Positions 8,836 to 18,966 are shown, numbered from the stretch's first letter. The stretch: DNA of 64,000 bases from Pseudomonas sp. LS-2 (GCF_003605735.1 NZ_QXTJ01000003.1:58907-122906); one strand, 5' to 3'. Numbers and translations are program-made. Notes: generated by a model from the sequence alone, not told the origin.

Positions 8836-11229
8836 ATGCCTGTGCCCGATTCATCCAACCATCGTTCACTCACGCTACTCAATGGCTTGAGGGTGGTGCT
8901 GTATTCGGCGCCGCGCCTGAAACGTTGCGCGGCGGCGTTGCGAGTGGCGGCGGGCAGTCACGATGTTCCCGAACAGTGGCCGGGACTGGCGCACTTTCTT
9001 GAACACCTTTTCTTTCTCGGCACCGAACGTTTTCCCGCCGAGCAGAACCTCATGACCTACGTTCAACGGCATGGCGGGCAGGTCAACGCCAGCACCCGAG
9101 AACGCATCACTGACTTTTTCTTCGAACTTGCGCTGCCAGTCTTTGCCGGGGGGTTGGACCGGCTGTGCGAAATGCTTGCTCATCCGCGCATGTCGATGGC
9201 CGATCAGCTGCGTGAACGAGAAGTCCTGCACGCCGAATTCATTGCCTGGGCGCGAGACGCAGCGTCACGGGATCAACTGAAACGTCTGCAGCCGATCTCT
9301 CCGCTGCATCCGCTTCGCTGGTTTCACGCAGGCAATCGCTTCAGCCTCCCGGTCCCACGTCCGGCGTTTCAGCTGGCGCTGCAGGATTTTTACCGACAGT
9401 TCTATCAGGCTGGGCAAATGACCCTGAGCCTTGCCGGGCCGCAATCGCTGGATGAGCTGCAGGCTTTGGCCACTCACTTTGGCGGCTATTTCGCCGCGGG
9501 TTCTCGGGCGGATCAGGTCAAGCCTCCTCCGCTGATAGACAATCGTGTCGAACCACCCACAGAAAATACCCCGCATCAGAGCCACCTGATATTTGCGTGT
9601 GAAGAATTGCCCGAGGGACACGAGCAGGCCGCTGCGTTCCTCTGCACCTGGATCAATAACGCACAGTCAGGCGGGCTTGTGGCGGAGTTGCGTGACCGAG
9701 GTTTGATCGGGTCGCTCAAAATGAAGGTTCTGTACGAGTTTGCCGGGCAGGCTCTGCTCGATATCGCGATAGTCCCGGACGACCACGCGGCGCAGGTTGC
9801 GGCGTTTGTCTTCGACTGGCTGGCCTTCTTCAAAACCCGTTATCGCCACCTGCTCACCGAATACACCTTACTCGAACAACGACGCCTTGCCGTGAGCGGC
9901 GCATTGGCTCTTGCCAGACACTTCAGCGCAGAGACAATCAACGAACCCGGCATGCCTGCGTCGGCCCTCCGCGCTCTGGATGCCTTGCTGGATAGACTCA
10001 TCCCGCAAACACTGTTGCGGCCGGTCCCCGGCATTTCAGCGCACCCGCCAACGAACATCGAATGGCGCCTGCCCGAGCCCAATCCTTTCCTGCGTCCAAG
10101 TTCTGAGCCCGTCACGCACGTGCAGCCGCTGCCGGCATTCACGTTCAGCAACGCCCTGCCCGCCAACGGGGAAGCCACTGTCTATTTGCGCTGGACGCTA
10201 TCGACGCCGCAGCCAAAGCTCGCGCTTATGCTCAACGACAGCCTGAAAGCCCTGACTGACGATGCACAGCAAGCGGGGGTGGCGATGACGTTCAACGCAT
10301 ACGGAAACTTCTGGCAGTTGAAATTGAGCGGGCTGACCGAACCTCTGCCTGCCGTACTGCAACAGGCGTTGCGCCAGTTGAGTCAGCCCGACGAGCAGGC
10401 GTTATCCCGTTATGGGCAGCCGAGCCACGAACCCGCACCTATGCCGATTCGCCAATTGCTCAAGGCGCTTGCTGATCAGTATTTGAACAGCAGCGCCACC
10501 TTGGAAACCGACGATCTGCAAAGCGTCTGGGCCAGCGCACGCTGGATCGGCTTCGCCACCGGCATGCCGGAAAGCGGGCAAAACTCACTCATACATGCCA
10601 TGGCTCGGATTCCCGGCGATCCGGATGACAAACCCGGTCACCCGCCCCTTCAAGCGCCGGGCAAGCGCTGGCAGGAGGAGGCGTCAGAAACGTCCGAAGA
10701 TGCGGTGCTGATGTTCTACCCGGCTCCGTCGACACTCATCGAAGACGAAGCTATCTGGCGATTGTTCGCACATCTGGTACAGGCACCGTTCTATCAGCGC
10801 CTGCGTGTCGAACTGCAACTGGGCTACGCTGTTTTCAGCGGTTTCCGACAGATCGCCGGGCAGAGCGGGCTGCTATTCGGCGTGCAATCACCGAATGCCA
10901 GCGCCGTGCAGTTGGTCGAGCACGTTGAAGCCTTCATCGGGACGCTTCCAGCTCTGATCGAACGATCCGACATTTCCGCGCAGATAAGCGCTTTGGAAAA
11001 TCAGCTCAATCCTACGGTCATGGAAAGCCAGCAAGCAGCAGAAATGTTGTGGCAGGCGCACCTGGCCGGGCACCCGGCGAACTACCCTCAGCGCTTGCAA
11101 CATTCGTTTGCACATCTTCAGAAGGTCGACCTGGAACGTGCCGCCAGTCGGGTAGCGCTATCCCGGACCTCGATCTTTTGTCTGTCCAATCGCGCCAGCC
11201 CAAGCGCTTCGGTGCCTGTAGCGGAATGA
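8836..11229 (+). CDS. pqqF: PQQ biosynthesis zinc protease PqqF (M16 family)
   Basis: The 797-residue protein is an insulinase/pitrilysin-type metalloprotease. The inverted zinc motif HFLEH is at residues 53-57, and a downstream acidic helix (EREVLHAEF near residue 130) supplies the third ligand. Four M16-like repeats fill the remainder, the C-terminal half being inactive as usual. PqqF is thought to cut the PqqA precursor after PqqE has cross-linked it. The gene sits 156 nt before pqqA, an F-first order known from other pseudomonads, so it may be transcribed with pqqA or separately. Confidence 0.93.
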   Translation: MPVPDSSNHRSLTLLNGLRVVLYSAPRLKRCAAALRVAAGSHDVPEQWPGLAHFLEHLFFLGTERFPAEQNLMTYVQRHGGQVNASTRERITDFFFELALPVFAGGLDRLCEMLAHPRMSMADQLREREVLHAEFIAWARDAASRDQLKRLQPISPLHPLRWFHAGNRFSLPVPRPAFQLALQDFYRQFYQAGQMTLSLAGPQSLDELQALATHFGGYFAAGSRADQVKPPPLIDNRVEPPTENTPHQSHLIFACEELPEGHEQAAAFLCTWINNAQSGGLVAELRDRGLIGSLKMKVLYEFAGQALLDIAIVPDDHAAQVAAFVFDWLAFFKTRYRHLLTEYTLLEQRRLAVSGALALARHFSAETINEPGMPASALRALDALLDRLIPQTLLRPVPGISAHPPTNIEWRLPEPNPFLRPSSEPVTHVQPLPAFTFSNALPANGEATVYLRWTLSTPQPKLALMLNDSLKALTDDAQQAGVAMTFNAYGNFWQLKLSGLTEPLPAVLQQALRQLSQPDEQALSRYGQPSHEPAPMPIRQLLKALADQYLNSSATLETDDLQSVWASARWIGFATGMPESGQNSLIHAMARIPGDPDDKPGHPPLQAPGKRWQEEASETSEDAVLMFYPAPSTLIEDEAIWRLFAHLVQAPFYQRLRVELQLGYAVFSGFRQIAGQSGLLFGVQSPNASAVQLVEHVEAFIGTLPALIERSDISAQISALENQLNPTVMESQQAAEMLWQAHLAGHPANYPQRLQHSFAHLQKVDLERAASRVALSRTSIFCLSNRASPSASVPVAE

Positions 11230-11271
11230 TCCTTGCCGAAAATGCAAAAAGCTTTATCTGATATTTCATCA

Positions 11272-11298
11272 TTGATCAGGCGATATTTTTAGTAACAT
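11272..11298 (+). promoter_or_regulatory. Possible pqqA promoter
   Basis: A weak candidate is TTGATC at 11272-11277 and TAACAT at 11293-11298 with a short 15-nt spacer, about 88 nt before pqqA. The spacing is poor, so this is tentative. Confidence 0.25.
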
Positions 11299-11385
11299 AG
11301 CTCCCTAAGCATTGGAACGTCTCCTCTTGCAGGGGTACTAAAGATGTACTCACCCACCGTTGCATTAACCCAGAAGGAGTCTTTT

Positions 11386-11457
11386 ATGTGGACTAAACCT
11401 GCTTACACTGATCTGCGTATCGGCTTTGAAGTCACCATGTACTTCGCAAGCCGTTGA
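11386..11457 (+). CDS. pqqA: PQQ precursor peptide PqqA
   Basis: This 23-residue peptide starts at the ATG at 11386 behind a strong AGAAGGAG ribosome site. It carries the invariant core FEVTMYF with Glu15 and Tyr19, the two residues that are joined and become PQQ. The length matches the peptide in other pseudomonads. An intrinsic terminator follows 15 nt after the stop, so much of the transcription probably ends before pqqB. Confidence 0.97.
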   Translation: MWTKPAYTDLRIGFEVTMYFASR

Positions 11458-11472
11458 TTTCTGCGCGGTGAG

Positions 11473-11499
11473 AAGCCTCGGTTCGCCGGGGCTTTTTTG
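11473..11499 (+). terminator. Intrinsic terminator between pqqA and pqqB
   Basis: A 9-bp stem (AAGCCTCGG / CCGGGGCTT) with a TTCG tetraloop is followed by six T residues. It lies after the pqqA stop and before pqqB, so it is well placed to make peptide mRNA more abundant than enzyme mRNA. Confidence 0.9.
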
Positions 11500-11554
11500 T
11501 TACAGGGCTTGAAATTATCCGGCCTCGCACGGGGCCACTCGGAACGGAGCACAC

Positions 11555-12466
11555 ATGCATATCCAGATTCTTGGCTCGGCTGCGGGCGGCGGTTTCCCTC
11601 AGTGGAACTGCAACTGCGCCAACTGCGCAGGCTTTCGCGACGGCAGCCTGCGGGCGCACGCTCGCACTCAGTCGTCCATTGCCCTGTCCGACGACGGCGT
11701 GAACTGGGTTTTGTGCAATGCCTCCCCTGATATCCGTGCCCAGCTGCAAGGCTTCGCGCCAATGCAGCCCAATCGCGGCCTGCGCGATACAGGCATCAGC
11801 GCCATCATTCTGATGGACAGCCAGATCGACCACACCACCGGCCTGTTGAGCCTGCGCGAAGGCTGCCCGCATCAGGTCTGGTGCACGGACATGGTCCATG
11901 AAGACCTGACCACAGGCTTCCCGCTGTTCAACATGCTCAAGCACTGGAATGGCGGTCTGGTCTGGAATCGCATCGAGCTGGAAGGCAGCTTCGTGATCCC
12001 GGCCTGCCCGAACCTGCGCTTTACGCCGTTTCCACTACGCAGCGCAGCACCGCCGTACTCGCCTCATCGCTTCGACCCACATCCCGGCGACAACATCGGG
12101 TTGATGGTCGAAGACACCAGGACCGGCGGCAAACTGTTTTATGCGCCAGGCCTGGGCAAGGTCGATGATGCCCTCATGGAGAAGATGAGCGGCGCCGACT
12201 GTCTGCTGGTAGACGGCACGATGTGGGATGACGATGAAATGAAACGCCGTGGCGTTGGTACCCGCACCGGCACCGAAATGGGCCACCTGGCGCAGAACGG
12301 CCCTGGCGGCATGCTGCAAGTGCTGGAAAAACTGCCAAAACAGCGCAATGTGCTTATTCACATCAACAACACCAACCCGATTCTCGACGAAGATTCGCCC
12401 GAGCGCGCCGAACTGGCTCGCCGAGACGTTGAAGTGGCCTTCGATGGCATGAGCATCGAGCTTTAA
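11555..12466 (+). CDS. pqqB: PQQ biosynthesis protein PqqB
   Basis: The 303-residue protein has the metallo-beta-lactamase fold. A structural zinc site is formed by Cys19, Cys21 and Cys24 (WNCNCANC). Metal-site segments include [16 protein letters not shown] and the late [16 protein letters not shown]. PqqB is held to hydroxylate the Glu-Tyr intermediate before PqqC acts, or to help transport PQQ in older views. It is the first gene after the pqqA terminator, and pqqC begins 9 nt after its stop. Confidence 0.96.
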   Translation: MHIQILGSAAGGGFPQWNCNCANCAGFRDGSLRAHARTQSSIALSDDGVNWVLCNASPDIRAQLQGFAPMQPNRGLRDTGISAIILMDSQIDHTTGLLSLREGCPHQVWCTDMVHEDLTTGFPLFNMLKHWNGGLVWNRIELEGSFVIPACPNLRFTPFPLRSAAPPYSPHRFDPHPGDNIGLMVEDTRTGGKLFYAPGLGKVDDALMEKMSGADCLLVDGTMWDDDEMKRRGVGTRTGTEMGHLAQNGPGGMLQVLEKLPKQRNVLIHINNTNPILDEDSPERAELARRDVEVAFDGMSIEL

Positions 12467-12475
12467 GGAGCCGAC

Positions 12476-13231
12476 ATGAGCGACCCGACGCCGCTGTCCC
12501 CCGCTGAATTTGAACAGGCCCTGCGTGCCAAGGGCGCGTACTACCACATCTATCACCCGTTCCACGTGGCGATGTACGAGGGCCGCGCGACCCGTGAACA
12601 GATTCAGGGCTGGGTCGCCAATCGCTTCTACTATCAGGTGAACATTCCCCTGAAGGATGCCGCGATTCTGGCTAACTGCCCAGACCGCGAAATACGCCGC
12701 GAGTGGATCCAGCGCTTGCTCGATCACGACGGTGCGCCCGGCGAAGATGGCGGCATCGAGGCCTGGCTGCGCCTGGGCCAGGCCGTTGGTCTGGACCCGG
12801 ATCAACTGCGTTCGCAGGAACTGGTATTGCCCGGCGTACGATTTGCCGTCGATGCCTATGTGAACTTCGCCCGCCGCGCCAACTGGCAGGAAGCGGCGAG
12901 CAGCTCGCTGACCGAATTGTTCGCGCCGCAGATCCACCAGTCGCGCCTCGATAGCTGGCCGCAGCATTACCCGTGGATCGATCCGGCCGGCTACGAATAT
13001 TTCCGTACGCGTCTGGGTCAGGCACGCCGCGACGTCGAGCATGGACTGGCGATCACACTTGAGCATTACACGACGTGGGAAGGCCAGCAGCGCATGTTGG
13101 ATATTCTGCAGTTCAAACTCGACATCTTGTGGAGCATGCTGGACGCCATGACCATGGCCTACGAGCTGAATCGCCCTCCCTATCACAGCGTCACTGACCA
13201 GCGTGTCTGGCATAAAGGTATTGCCCTATGA
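12476..13231 (+). CDS. pqqC: Pyrroloquinoline-quinone synthase PqqC
   Basis: The 251-residue, all-helical, cofactor-free oxidase closes the ring and performs the final oxidation to PQQ. The active-site segments [14 protein letters not shown] and [20 protein letters not shown] are present, as is [14 protein letters not shown]. The length is normal for the family. AAGGAG lies close upstream. Its stop overlaps the pqqD start by 4 nt (ATGA), which indicates translational coupling. Confidence 0.96.
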   Translation: MSDPTPLSPAEFEQALRAKGAYYHIYHPFHVAMYEGRATREQIQGWVANRFYYQVNIPLKDAAILANCPDREIRREWIQRLLDHDGAPGEDGGIEAWLRLGQAVGLDPDQLRSQELVLPGVRFAVDAYVNFARRANWQEAASSSLTELFAPQIHQSRLDSWPQHYPWIDPAGYEYFRTRLGQARRDVEHGLAITLEHYTTWEGQQRMLDILQFKLDILWSMLDAMTMAYELNRPPYHSVTDQRVWHKGIAL

Positions 13232-13503
13232 GCTTCAATCGCGAATACGTGCCAAGCTGGCGCCGGGGTTATCGTTTCCAGTTCGAGCCGGCGCAGAAGG
13301 GTCACGTGCTGCTGTATCCGGAAGGCATGATCAAGCTCAACGAGAGTGCCAGCGAGATCGGTGGCCTGATCGATGGGCAGCGCAGCGTAGGTGCGATCAT
13401 CGCGCTACTTGACGAAAAATTTCCTGGCGTTCCCGAGCTCGGCACCGATGTCGAGCAATTCATGGAGGTCGCTCGTGCAGAACACTGGATCGAACTTGCC
13501 TGA
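13228..13503 (+). CDS. pqqD: PqqA-binding chaperone PqqD
   Basis: This is a 91-residue peptide-recognition (RRE-type) protein that presents PqqA to the radical enzyme PqqE. The segments [30 protein letters not shown] and [16 protein letters not shown] are typical. It overlaps pqqC by 4 nt, and its 3' end overlaps pqqE by 29 nt in another frame, which fits tight stoichiometric coupling of D with E. Confidence 0.96.
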   Translation: MSFNREYVPSWRRGYRFQFEPAQKGHVLLYPEGMIKLNESASEIGGLIDGQRSVGAIIALLDEKFPGVPELGTDVEQFMEVARAEHWIELA

Positions 13504-14662
13504 AGCCACGGTAACCGAGTCCAAGGTGCACATTCCGCCCACGCCCCCGGTCGGGCTGCCCCTGTGGCTGCTCGCCGAGTTGACGTACCGCTGCCCGCTG
13601 CAATGTCCGTATTGCTCCAACCCTCTGGATTTCGCCAAACAGGGCCAGGAGCTGAGCACCGAGCAGTGGTTCAAAGTCATGGCCGAAGCCCGGCAAATGG
13701 GCGCGGCGCAGATCGGCTTTTCCGGGGGTGAACCACTGGTGCGCCAGGACCTTGCCGAACTGATCGCCGAGGCCCGCCGACTGGGGTTTTACACCAATCT
13801 GATCACCTCAGGGATCGGCCTGACCGAGCAGAAGATCATCGACTTCAAGGAAGCCGGCCTGGACCATATCCAGATCAGTTTTCAGGCCAGCGATGAGCAG
13901 GTGAACAACATGCTCGCCGGCTCCAGGAAAGCCTTCGCCCAGAAGCTGGAAATGGCCCGCGCGGTGAAGAAGCACGGCTACCCGATGGTGCTCAATTTCG
14001 TCACCCACCGGCACAACATCGACAAGATCGACAAGATCATCGAGCTGTGTGTGGCGCTGGAAGCGGACTTCGTCGAATTGGCCACCTGCCAGTTCTACGG
14101 TTGGGCGCACCTGAATCGCGTAGGTCTTTTGCCGACCAAGGATCAGTTGGTGCGCGCCGAACGCATCACCAACGAATATCGCGTGAAGCTGGCGGCCGAG
14201 AATCACCCGGTCAAACTGATCTTCGTCACCCCCGACTACTACGAAGAACGCCCGAAAGCCTGCATGAACGGCTGGGGCAATTTGTTCCTGACCGTCACTC
14301 CAGACGGCACCGCCCTCCCCTGCCACGGCGCCCGGCAGATGCCGATTCAGTTTCCCAATGTGCGCGACCACAGCATGCAGCACATCTGGTATGACTCCTT
14401 CGGTTTCAATCGCTTTCGCGGTTACGAATGGATGCCGGAGCCGTGCCGTTCCTGCGATGAGAAAGAAAAGGACTTCGGCGGCTGTCGCTGTCAGGCGTTC
14501 ATGCTCACGGGCGATGCCAGCAATGCGGACCCGGTGTGCAGCAAGTCGCCGCAACACAGCCTGATCACCCAAGCCCGCGACGAAGCCGAGTATGCTAGCC
14601 AGACCATTGAGCAACTGGCTTTCCGCAATGAACGAAACTCACGCCTCATCGCAAAATCCTGA
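13475..14662 (+). CDS. pqqE: PQQ biosynthesis radical SAM enzyme PqqE
   Basis: The GTG at 13475, with GGAGG 6 nt upstream inside pqqD, is preferred over the open frame from 13391. It gives 395 residues. The radical SAM cluster is Cys40, Cys44 and Cys47 (CPLQCPYC). The C-terminal SPASM region has auxiliary-cluster cysteines in CHGARQMP and [16 protein letters not shown]. PqqE forms the carbon-carbon bond between Glu and Tyr of PqqA. The next peptidase gene starts within its last 35 nt. Confidence 0.96.
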   Translation: MQNTGSNLPEATVTESKVHIPPTPPVGLPLWLLAELTYRCPLQCPYCSNPLDFAKQGQELSTEQWFKVMAEARQMGAAQIGFSGGEPLVRQDLAELIAEARRLGFYTNLITSGIGLTEQKIIDFKEAGLDHIQISFQASDEQVNNMLAGSRKAFAQKLEMARAVKKHGYPMVLNFVTHRHNIDKIDKIIELCVALEADFVELATCQFYGWAHLNRVGLLPTKDQLVRAERITNEYRVKLAAENHPVKLIFVTPDYYEERPKACMNGWGNLFLTVTPDGTALPCHGARQMPIQFPNVRDHSMQHIWYDSFGFNRFRGYEWMPEPCRSCDEKEKDFGGCRCQAFMLTGDASNADPVCSKSPQHSLITQARDEAEYASQTIEQLAFRNERNSRLIAKS

Positions 14663-16454
14663 TCTGTTCTCTGCCGCCCAGGCTGTGGCGGCAGGCATCG
14701 ATTTCGCCGAGCTGAGCGTCAGTCCCGCCGGCCTTTTCTGGAATGAATTCCGCCCGCAGGACGCGGCTTCGCGCATCTGGCGCTGGACCGACGGCGCCAC
14801 TACTTGCCTGACCCCTGATGGCTTCAGCGTTCGCAGCCGGGTATATGAATACGGTGGCGGATCGTTCTGTCTGACCGATGACTCTGTGGCATTCGTCAAC
14901 GAAGCCGATCAACAGATCTACCTCCAGCCTTTCGCGTCCAGCATCCCTGAGGCCCTGACTCAAGGCGACAAGCGCTACGGTGATGTCCGATTCGTCCGGG
15001 GGCAGATTCTGGCGGTCGAGGAGGATCAGGATGTTCACCGGCTGGTGTCTCTCGGTCTCGCCGATGGCCGACGTGAAATCCTGGCCGAAGGGGCGGACTT
15101 CTATGCGTCACCAACCCTGAGCCCCAGCGGTGATCGTCTGGTATGGATCGAGTGGTGGCGCCCCCATCAGCCTTGGACATCGACTCGCCTGATGAGCATG
15201 GAGCGGTTGCCCGACGGAAACTGGGGACGCGCGCATTGTCTGGCGGGAGGCCTGGGACTGGAGGCATTGCAGCAACCGCGTTTCGACGATCAAGGCCGTT
15301 TGTACTGCCTGACCGATCGCGCTGGCTTCTGGCAGCCTTGGGTCGAAACGCTTGAGGGTCTCGAAGCATTGCCCGCCGCCAAAGCCGATCACGCCCCTGC
15401 CCCGTGGCAACTGGGCGGCTCGAGCTGGTTGCCGTTGAATGACGGCGGCTATCTGGCGACTTGGTCGGAAGACGGAGTCGGCGTTTTAGGCCTACGCTTG
15501 GCTGACGGCACTCAGGAAGATTTCAGCGGCGATTACAGTCGTTTTCGTAGCCTGGCTATCGACGATGACTTTATCTACGCTATCGCCGCTTCGGCCATCT
15601 GCCCCTCGGCCGTGATCGCGATCAACCGCGCCGACAAAAGTGTTCTGGTGCTGGCTGGAGGTGTTTCACCCTTGCCCGCCGAACGCATCAGCCGCCCGCA
15701 GACGTTGCGGTATCCAAGCGGATCGGGGGAGGCCCACGGCTATTTCTACCCGGCCATGAACATCGAGGAAAAACCGCCACTGGTGGTTTTCATTCACGGT
15801 GGCCCGACTTCCGCCTGTTATCCGGTCCTGGACCCCCGCATTCAGTACTGGACACAGCGTGGTTTCGCGGTCGCGGACCTCAACTATCGGGGCAGCACCG
15901 GCTATGGACGTGCCTATCGACAGGCGCTGTTTCTGGAGTGGGGCGCGGTGGACGTCGAAGACGCCTGCGCGGTAGTGGATTATCTGGGCCGTCAGGGCCT
16001 GATCGACCCGAGCAATGCATTCATCCGCGGCGGCAGCGCCGGTGGCTACACCACCTTATGTGCGCTGGCTTTCAAGGACGTCTTTCGCGCGGGCGCGAGT
16101 CTGTATGGAGTCAGCGATCCACTGGCGCTCGCCGAAGCCACGCACAAGTTCGAGGCGGATTATCTGGACTGGCTGATCGGCGACCCGGACATCGACATGG
16201 TCCGCTATCGCGAACGCACGCCGTTGCTGCATGCCGATCAGATCAAGGTGCCGGTGATCTTCTTTCAGGGCGAACTCGACGCCGTGGTCGTCCCCGCCCA
16301 GACCCGCGACATGCTCAACGCTCTGCTGGAAAAAGGTATCCCAGCCGAAGGCCACTTCTACCCTGACGAACGTCACGGCTTTCGCAAGGCCGCCAATCAG
16401 GCCCATGCGCTGGAGACCGAATGGGCGTTTTATCGCAAGGTGATGGATAGCTGA
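14628..16454 (+). CDS. S9 family (prolyl oligopeptidase-type) peptidase of the pqq operon
   Basis: The start is taken at the ATG at 14628 ([11 protein letters not shown]), giving 608 residues and a 35-nt overlap with pqqE. An N-terminal beta-propeller (about residues 1-350) precedes an alpha/beta-hydrolase domain with Ser470 in GGSAGGYT, Asp in GELDAVV and His in DERHGF. This is a cytosolic serine peptidase of the dipeptidyl/acylaminoacyl type. Similar genes end pqq operons in other pseudomonads and are sometimes called pqqM. A role in removing residues from the PqqA product is inferred. Confidence 0.9.
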   Translation: MNETHASSQNPDLFSAAQAVAAGIDFAELSVSPAGLFWNEFRPQDAASRIWRWTDGATTCLTPDGFSVRSRVYEYGGGSFCLTDDSVAFVNEADQQIYLQPFASSIPEALTQGDKRYGDVRFVRGQILAVEEDQDVHRLVSLGLADGRREILAEGADFYASPTLSPSGDRLVWIEWWRPHQPWTSTRLMSMERLPDGNWGRAHCLAGGLGLEALQQPRFDDQGRLYCLTDRAGFWQPWVETLEGLEALPAAKADHAPAPWQLGGSSWLPLNDGGYLATWSEDGVGVLGLRLADGTQEDFSGDYSRFRSLAIDDDFIYAIAASAICPSAVIAINRADKSVLVLAGGVSPLPAERISRPQTLRYPSGSGEAHGYFYPAMNIEEKPPLVVFIHGGPTSACYPVLDPRIQYWTQRGFAVADLNYRGSTGYGRAYRQALFLEWGAVDVEDACAVVDYLGRQGLIDPSNAFIRGGSAGGYTTLCALAFKDVFRAGASLYGVSDPLALAEATHKFEADYLDWLIGDPDIDMVRYRERTPLLHADQIKVPVIFFQGELDAVVVPAQTRDMLNALLEKGIPAEGHFYPDERHGFRKAANQAHALETEWAFYRKVMDS

Positions 16455-16464
16455 GTCTTGCAAC

Positions 16465-16535
16465 TGCAGCAGTCCGGCTGCTGGCGGTGGCGATTCTACC
16501 GGAGCCACCGCCGGCAACCCGGACGGCTACAGGTC
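16465..16535. repeat. REP-type inverted pair
   Basis: GCAGCAGTCCGGCTGCTGGC at the left is mirrored by GCCGGCAACCCGGACGGCTAC at the right. It lies between the S9 peptidase gene and the small minus-strand peptide gene. Confidence 0.75.
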
Positions 16536-16558
16536 CTGGGAGGCGAACATTCTGCTGC

Positions 16559-16720
16559 TTACTTACGGCTGGCAATGATGTAAACCGCATGAATAATGCC
16601 AGGGAAGTAACCGAGCAGGGTCAGCAGAATATTGAGCCAAAAGGCGCCGCCGAAGCCGACTTGCAGGAACACGCCCAGGGGTGGCAGCAGGATAGCGATG
16701 ATGATGCGAATGATGTCCAT
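16559..16720 (-). CDS. YqaE/Pmp3 family small membrane protein
   Basis: This 53-residue peptide begins MDIIRIIIAILLPPLGVFLQ and ends IIHAVYIIASRK. It has two hydrophobic helices joined by GFGGAFWLN, the standard Pmp3/YqaE pattern (LLPPLGVFL … LLTLLGYFPGIIHA). Family members sit in the cytoplasmic membrane and are linked to cation or stress tolerance. The gene ends facing the S9 peptidase gene and has AGGAGC 8 nt before its ATG. Confidence 0.93.
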   Translation of the reverse strand: MDIIRIIIAILLPPLGVFLQVGFGGAFWLNILLTLLGYFPGIIHAVYIIASRK

Positions 16721-16838
16721 GGGTAGAGCTCCTGATCAATAAGATGGCCCATGAGGGCCACACACCTAAATCGACTCTGCCGCGTCGCAGACGTTCAATT
16801 CCTGGCTATCAGCGAGCCATCATCTGGCGCATAAAAAA

Positions 16839-16870
16839 CGCCCCGCTCGAAAAATTTCCGGAGTGGGGCG
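16839..16870 (-). terminator. Intrinsic terminator, minus strand
   Basis: A 10-bp stem (CGCCCCGCTC / GAGTGGGGCG, one G-T pair) has A residues on its plus-strand left side, so the U run serves minus-strand transcripts. It lies 43 nt past the aminotransferase remnant and before the Pmp3-like gene. Confidence 0.8.
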
Positions 16871-16912
16871 AAGCGTACAAAACGCAAGACGGTACGGGGT
16901 GTTAGAGGGGGG

Positions 16913-17614
16913 TCACGCCATCAGGCCTGTCGAAACGGCGTGGCGTTGCGGCTTGGGATCAGAAGTAATGCGCGAGGGACGCATTGAGGTCGGTTCAGGC
17001 ACGCAGCCAGGAAGTTGTGCAATTGGTGCTGTGCAGGCATGACCGCGGGCGAGCAATGCCGCACTGCGCGGGCTGCGATTGGAGTGATCGCCCAACACTA
17101 CGATATCTGCAGAGACCTCATAGGCGTCTTCACACAGCAACCCTCCGTGCTGACCCACGGTGCCCCGCGCTTCGTTGAGGATCAGCAGGATATTCAGTTC
17201 GCGACAGAGCTTTTCCACGCCTTTCACATAGGCTTGCGAAGCGGGCGTCACCACTGCGCTGCCCTGAATCGGCTCCAGCACGATAGCGACGGTGTTCGAG
17301 TCCACTGCCGCATCGATTGCTACCAGATCATTGAATGGCACACAGCTGAAATGGCTCGCCATCGATTCGATCAGCGGATCGAAACGCCCGCCACTGGCAA
17401 CCACAACGCCGCATTTGCCGCGCCGATGTCGCTGGCCCCACTTGCGCGCCAGTGTCATTGCCGCAGTGAACGCATCCTGCTCATCGACGAACAGACCCGC
17501 CTGATCGCTGCCGGTACGTTGCCTAAGGCGCTGCAGAGGGGAAAGCAGTGTAGGGACGACAGGTACATCGCCATCACTCGTTTGGGTATTGCGCAGGAGT
17601 CTGAACAGGTTCAT
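16913..17614 (-). CDS. Degenerate class III aminotransferase-like protein
   Basis: The 233-residue product aligns by eye with the middle of ArgD-type aminotransferases: CGVVVASGGRFDPL, VPFNDLVAIDAAV, TVAIVLEPIQGSAVVTPASQAYVKGVEKLCRELNILLILNEARGTVGQHG. The family's DE(V/I)QTG motif is here NEARGT, and the region of the catalytic lysine reads VLGDHSNRSPRSAALLARG without a lysine. It is about 170 residues shorter than active enzymes at both ends. The frame is open and has its own terminator, so it may be an expressed non-catalytic protein or a decaying gene. It diverges from a LysR gene. Confidence 0.7.
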   Translation of the reverse strand: MNLFRLLRNTQTSDGDVPVVPTLLSPLQRLRQRTGSDQAGLFVDEQDAFTAAMTLARKWGQRHRRGKCGVVVASGGRFDPLIESMASHFSCVPFNDLVAIDAAVDSNTVAIVLEPIQGSAVVTPASQAYVKGVEKLCRELNILLILNEARGTVGQHGGLLCEDAYEVSADIVVLGDHSNRSPRSAALLARGHACTAPIAQLPGCVPEPTSMRPSRITSDPKPQRHAVSTGLMA

Positions 17615-17844
17615 GGGCGGATGCTCCCCAATGACTTGCGGGAGTGTCGATCAAATCGCAGTCTATGGATATCGCTGATCCATCCTTGACGGAGATTTTT
17701 GGCTTTACCTATGTAAGCACTATCGACTCGAACACTGCTCATTGCGTTTTTTCGCCCTGTAACCCTTGTGAGTTGGGCGTAGACTATGCGCCGAGAGGAC
17801 AAACGACCATTTCGATTTTCCAGCCATTTCGATAAGAATTACTT

Positions 17845-18753
17845 ATGGATTTCCGCCAACTGCGCTATTTCGTCGCGGTCTATGAAGAAGGACACGTAGG
17901 AAGGGCCGCCGAACGCCTGTCCCTGTCGCAACCGGCACTGTCGCAACAGATTCGTTTGCTGGAACACAGCCTCGACGTCAGCCTGTTCGAGCGAAGCAGT
18001 AAACGTCTGTTGCCCACCCTCGCCGCTCATACCCTTTACAACCATGCGATCCCGCTACTGGAAGGCATGCAGCGAGCGCGGGATGCACTGCGCAACTTCA
18101 AAGGCCAGTCCCAAAGAACGCTGGCAATCGGTGTGATGCAAACGGTGCACTCAAGTCTGGTTCCGCAAATGCTGGAGCATGTGCGCAAGGCTCAGCCGCA
18201 TCTGGTAGTACAAATCTACGAGTTGAGCGCGATGGAAATCGAACGACGTCTGCTCAATGGCTCGCTGGATATCGGCATCAGTTATCTGCCGCCCCGTCAG
18301 CCGGGGCTGCACGGCATGCTGCTGTACGAAGACGAACTGAAACTCGTCATCCCGGCGAACCATCCGCTGCGCGAATTCAAGAAGGTCTCGATGAGCCAGG
18401 CGGCGGAATTGCCGATGCTGTTGCTGGGTGAGGAGTTTCAGGTGCGGCAGATCTGGCAGACGCAGCTGAGCAATCTGGGTCGTCGCCCTCACGTGCAGGC
18501 CGAGCTGAACAACATGTCGGGCATCCTCGACAGCTTGACCCACATGCGGCTTGCGACCGTGCTGCCAGGGCGCGCGCAGGATATTCAGGACAACGAGGAG
18601 TTGCTGTGGAAGCCGTTGAGCGAACCGCGGGTGCCGCTGCAGATCGGGCTTGTGTATCGAGACGCTCAAAGACAGCAGGCTACGCTGGAGTTGCTCAGGT
18701 CGGTGCTCGACGAGGTTGATAACCCGAAACCGGCATCGTTGACCAGGTTATAG
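17845..18753 (+). CDS. LysR family transcriptional regulator (CynR-like)
   Basis: The 302-residue protein starts with a LysR winged helix (MDFRQLRYFVAVYEEGHVGRAAERLSLSQPALSQQIRLLE) and continues with a periplasmic-binding-like effector domain from about residue 90. The layout resembles CynR/CbbR-type regulators. It diverges from the aminotransferase remnant across 230 nt, the usual arrangement for a LysR regulator and its target. The target and effector are not known. The ribosome site is weak. Confidence 0.9.
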   Translation: MDFRQLRYFVAVYEEGHVGRAAERLSLSQPALSQQIRLLEHSLDVSLFERSSKRLLPTLAAHTLYNHAIPLLEGMQRARDALRNFKGQSQRTLAIGVMQTVHSSLVPQMLEHVRKAQPHLVVQIYELSAMEIERRLLNGSLDIGISYLPPRQPGLHGMLLYEDELKLVIPANHPLREFKKVSMSQAAELPMLLLGEEFQVRQIWQTQLSNLGRRPHVQAELNNMSGILDSLTHMRLATVLPGRAQDIQDNEELLWKPLSEPRVPLQIGLVYRDAQRQQATLELLRSVLDEVDNPKPASLTRL

Positions 18754-18787
18754 GACGCGACCCGAGTTTTACAAAGCCCAGATAAAA

Positions 18788-18813
18788 GAAAACCCCGCCG
18801 AGGCGAGGTTTTC
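18788..18813 (+). terminator. Bidirectional intrinsic terminator
   Basis: AAAACC…GCC / GGC…GGTTTT forms a GC-rich hairpin with A and T runs on either side. It sits 35 nt after the LysR gene and could also stop transcripts coming from the acyl-CoA dehydrogenase on the minus strand. Confidence 0.75.
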
Positions 18814-18966
18814 CAGACTGTTTCCCTGTGACTTCCATTTCTTCCCACCATCCTGGCAGGCTGTCCCTACGTGTCCATTTTGTCTGTTTGCGCATCCTGC
18901 GCGGCGTCCATGTGTGTAGATTAATGTTGGATCCATTGGAGCGATAGAGCCAGATTGTCAGCACGT

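Noticed and set aside
12035..13213. 392-codon open frame on the minus strand over pqqB and pqqC
   Set aside because: It is a shadow of two well-identified genes.
17644..17835. 63-codon open frame between the LysR and aminotransferase-like genes
   Set aside because: It sits in the divergent promoter region, lacks a ribosome site and shows no protein features.
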